This document shows, one piece after another, positions 62,876-64,000 of a DNA stretch of 64,000 bases. The DNA is taken from positions 1-64,000 of the forward strand of contig NZ_UUPU01000074.1 in NCBI RefSeq assembly GCF_900591205.1, in the 5' to 3' direction. The stretch's first letter is position 1; each line of letters opens with the position of its first letter. The position numbers were made by a program, and so were the translations under genes. The notes under the pieces were generated by a model, which saw only the letters and a program-made list of their open reading frames with translations, searched no databases and was not told the DNA's origin. The stretch comes from Pseudomonas viridiflava (GTDB taxonomy: Bacteria > Pseudomonadota > Gammaproteobacteria > Pseudomonadales > Pseudomonadaceae).

Positions 62876-64000
62876 ATGACTCTGATTCAACGTATCGACG
62901 CGCTGCTGCCGCAGACCCAATGCGGCAAGTGTGGGCACCCAGGCTGCAAGCCTTACGCCGAGGGCATCGCCCAGGGCGAGGCAATCAACAAGTGCCCGCC
63001 GGGTGGGCAGGAGACCATCGCGGGCCTTGCGCAGTTGCTGCGTGTGCCGGTGCTGCCACTGGACATCAGCCGCGGAGAAGCTCCAGCTCAGGTTGCCTAT
63101 ATCCGCGAGGCCGAGTGCATCGGTTGCACCAAATGCATCCAGGCTTGCCCGGTGGATGCAATTGTCGGCGCCGCCAAATTGATGCATACCGTGATCATAG
63201 ATGAGTGCACGGGTTGCGACCTGTGTGTCGCGCCCTGCCCTGTCGACTGCATTGAGATGCGCCCAGCGGTCTGCGTGCTGCCGATTGTGGGCGACCTGGC
63301 TGCCAACGATTACCAGCGCCATGAACGTGCCCTCAAGCGCGACCGAGCGCGTCGGCGCTACGAACAACGCAACGCGCGCCTGCTGCGAGAGGAAACCCAA
63401 AAGCTCGCCGAACGCCTGGCACGCGCCAAGCGTTCGGCGCCGGCTGCGCCTATACAGGCCGATACCGCGCAAGCGGCCAGGGATGCAGCAGTCAAGAAAG
63501 CCAAAATCACGGTCGCAATGAGTCGCGCCCAACTGCATAAATCCTTGAAGGCGTTTGGGCATCCGCCAACCTTTGAGCAGCAGTCACAGTTGATCCTCCT
63601 GCAACAGCAGTTCGAAGCGGCTGAGCAGGCCCTTGCAGCCCTGGAAACCACTGGCCCTACGGCCCCGCCGTCGCAAAAAGACCCCACTCTCAAACGTGCA
63701 AAAATCCAGTTGGCCATGCGCCGCGCCGAACTGAAAAAAGCTCAGGACCTGAACGCTGACGCACAGCAACTGGCAACCTTGAGCGCAGCACTGTGTAGCG
63801 CAGAGCAAGCCTTGCATGACGCTGAGGCCGACAGTGAGCAGCCAAGGCCGGACTTGCAGCGTGTGGAAAAACGCCCCATCGACGCCCAACTACGTCAACT
63901 GAAAACCGCCCTGGCGTATGCTCGGGCCGATGTCAGCAAGTTGCAACGCCAACCCGGTGTCGGCGCGGATGAACTGAAAGCCGCACAGCACAAGCTCGAA
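62876..64000 (+). CDS. rnfB: RnfB/RsxB-type ferredoxin subunit, 3' end outside the window
   Basis: At least 375 aa; the frame is open to the window end. Subunit of the Rnf/Rsx electron-transport complex. Starts MTLIQRIDALLPQTQCGKCGHPGCKPYAEG, a four-Cys cluster domain, then two 4Fe-4S ferredoxin motifs (CIGCTKCIQACP, CTGCDLCVAPCP). The N-terminal membrane helix of classical RnfB is missing. From about residue 150 a long charged helical region follows with at least two related units (KAKITVAMSRAQLHKSL, RAKIQLAMRRAELKKAQ). It overlaps a 6-codon ORF at 62859. Confidence 0.88.
   Translation, partial: MTLIQRIDALLPQTQCGKCGHPGCKPYAEGIAQGEAINKCPPGGQETIAGLAQLLRVPVLPLDISRGEAPAQVAYIREAECIGCTKCIQACPVDAIVGAAKLMHTVIIDECTGCDLCVAPCPVDCIEMRPAVCVLPIVGDLAANDYQRHERALKRDRARRRYEQRNARLLREETQKLAERLARAKRSAPAAPIQADTAQAARDAAVKKAKITVAMSRAQLHKSLKAFGHPPTFEQQSQLILLQQQFEAAEQALAALETTGPTAPPSQKDPTLKRAKIQLAMRRAELKKAQDLNADAQQLATLSAALCSAEQALHDAEADSEQPRPDLQRVEKRPIDAQLRQLKTALAYARADVSKLQRQPGVGADELKAAQHKLE

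Overview
The window is chromosomal DNA of a fluorescent Pseudomonas (P. fluorescens group). This rests on the complete wspABCDEFR operon, the fpr/finR, dgkA/erdR and recA-recX-pncC gene sets, an RsmZ small RNA next to fdxA, and about ten REP doublets (REPINs) of typical Pseudomonas types. No tRNA, rRNA, CRISPR array, IS element or integrase was found.

Layout: 1-690 is a gene-free, nested inverted repeat. 694-9121 (minus) is the Wsp surface-sensing operon, which ends in the diguanylate cyclase WspR. 9383-10090 is a DUF533 protein. 10259-20643 (plus) is a polyamine module: LysR regulator, two aldehyde dehydrogenases, a spermidine/putrescine-type ABC transporter and a Tat-type spermidine dehydrogenase. 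21000-39060 is core genome: opgD, an OYE-type reductase, kup, rimO, an acetyltransferase, an S4/pseudouridine-synthase protein, a DUF1456 protein, trmO, fpr/finR, dgkA/erdR, a DTW protein, a LOG-family protein, recX, recA and pncC.

39143-52726 (minus) is an R-type tailocin (contractile phage-tail bacteriocin) between pncC and mutS. From its promoter the order is holin, baseplate (V, W, J, I), fibre and fibre chaperone, sheath, tube, E/E' frameshift chaperone, tape measure, U, X, D, GH19 endolysin and nested Rz/Rz1. There are no capsid, terminase, portal or integrase genes. Upstream is a PrtR-like, LexA-fold repressor; recA lies on the other flank. A near-consensus sigma-70 promoter overlaps repressor-type palindromes that also occur upstream of prtR. 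The roughly 430-nt leader of the tailocin transcript carries a phased row of five GGA elements. Four of them fold into short hairpins with the loop AAGGAY, the form recognised by RsmA/CsrA proteins, and an intrinsic terminator follows. I consider this leader the least explained and most interesting element of the window.

Two AT-richer glycosyltransferase-like genes (53028-55506) lie between prtR and mutS. Next come mutS, fdxA, rsmZ with its GacA upstream site, mrp/apbC, metG and a partial rnfB. If both readings are right, SOS control (RecA, PrtR self-cleavage) and Gac/Rsm control (RsmZ, GGA array) may meet at the tailocin leader. The glycosyltransferases may alter the surface sugars that tailocins bind. 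Both of these links are inferences.
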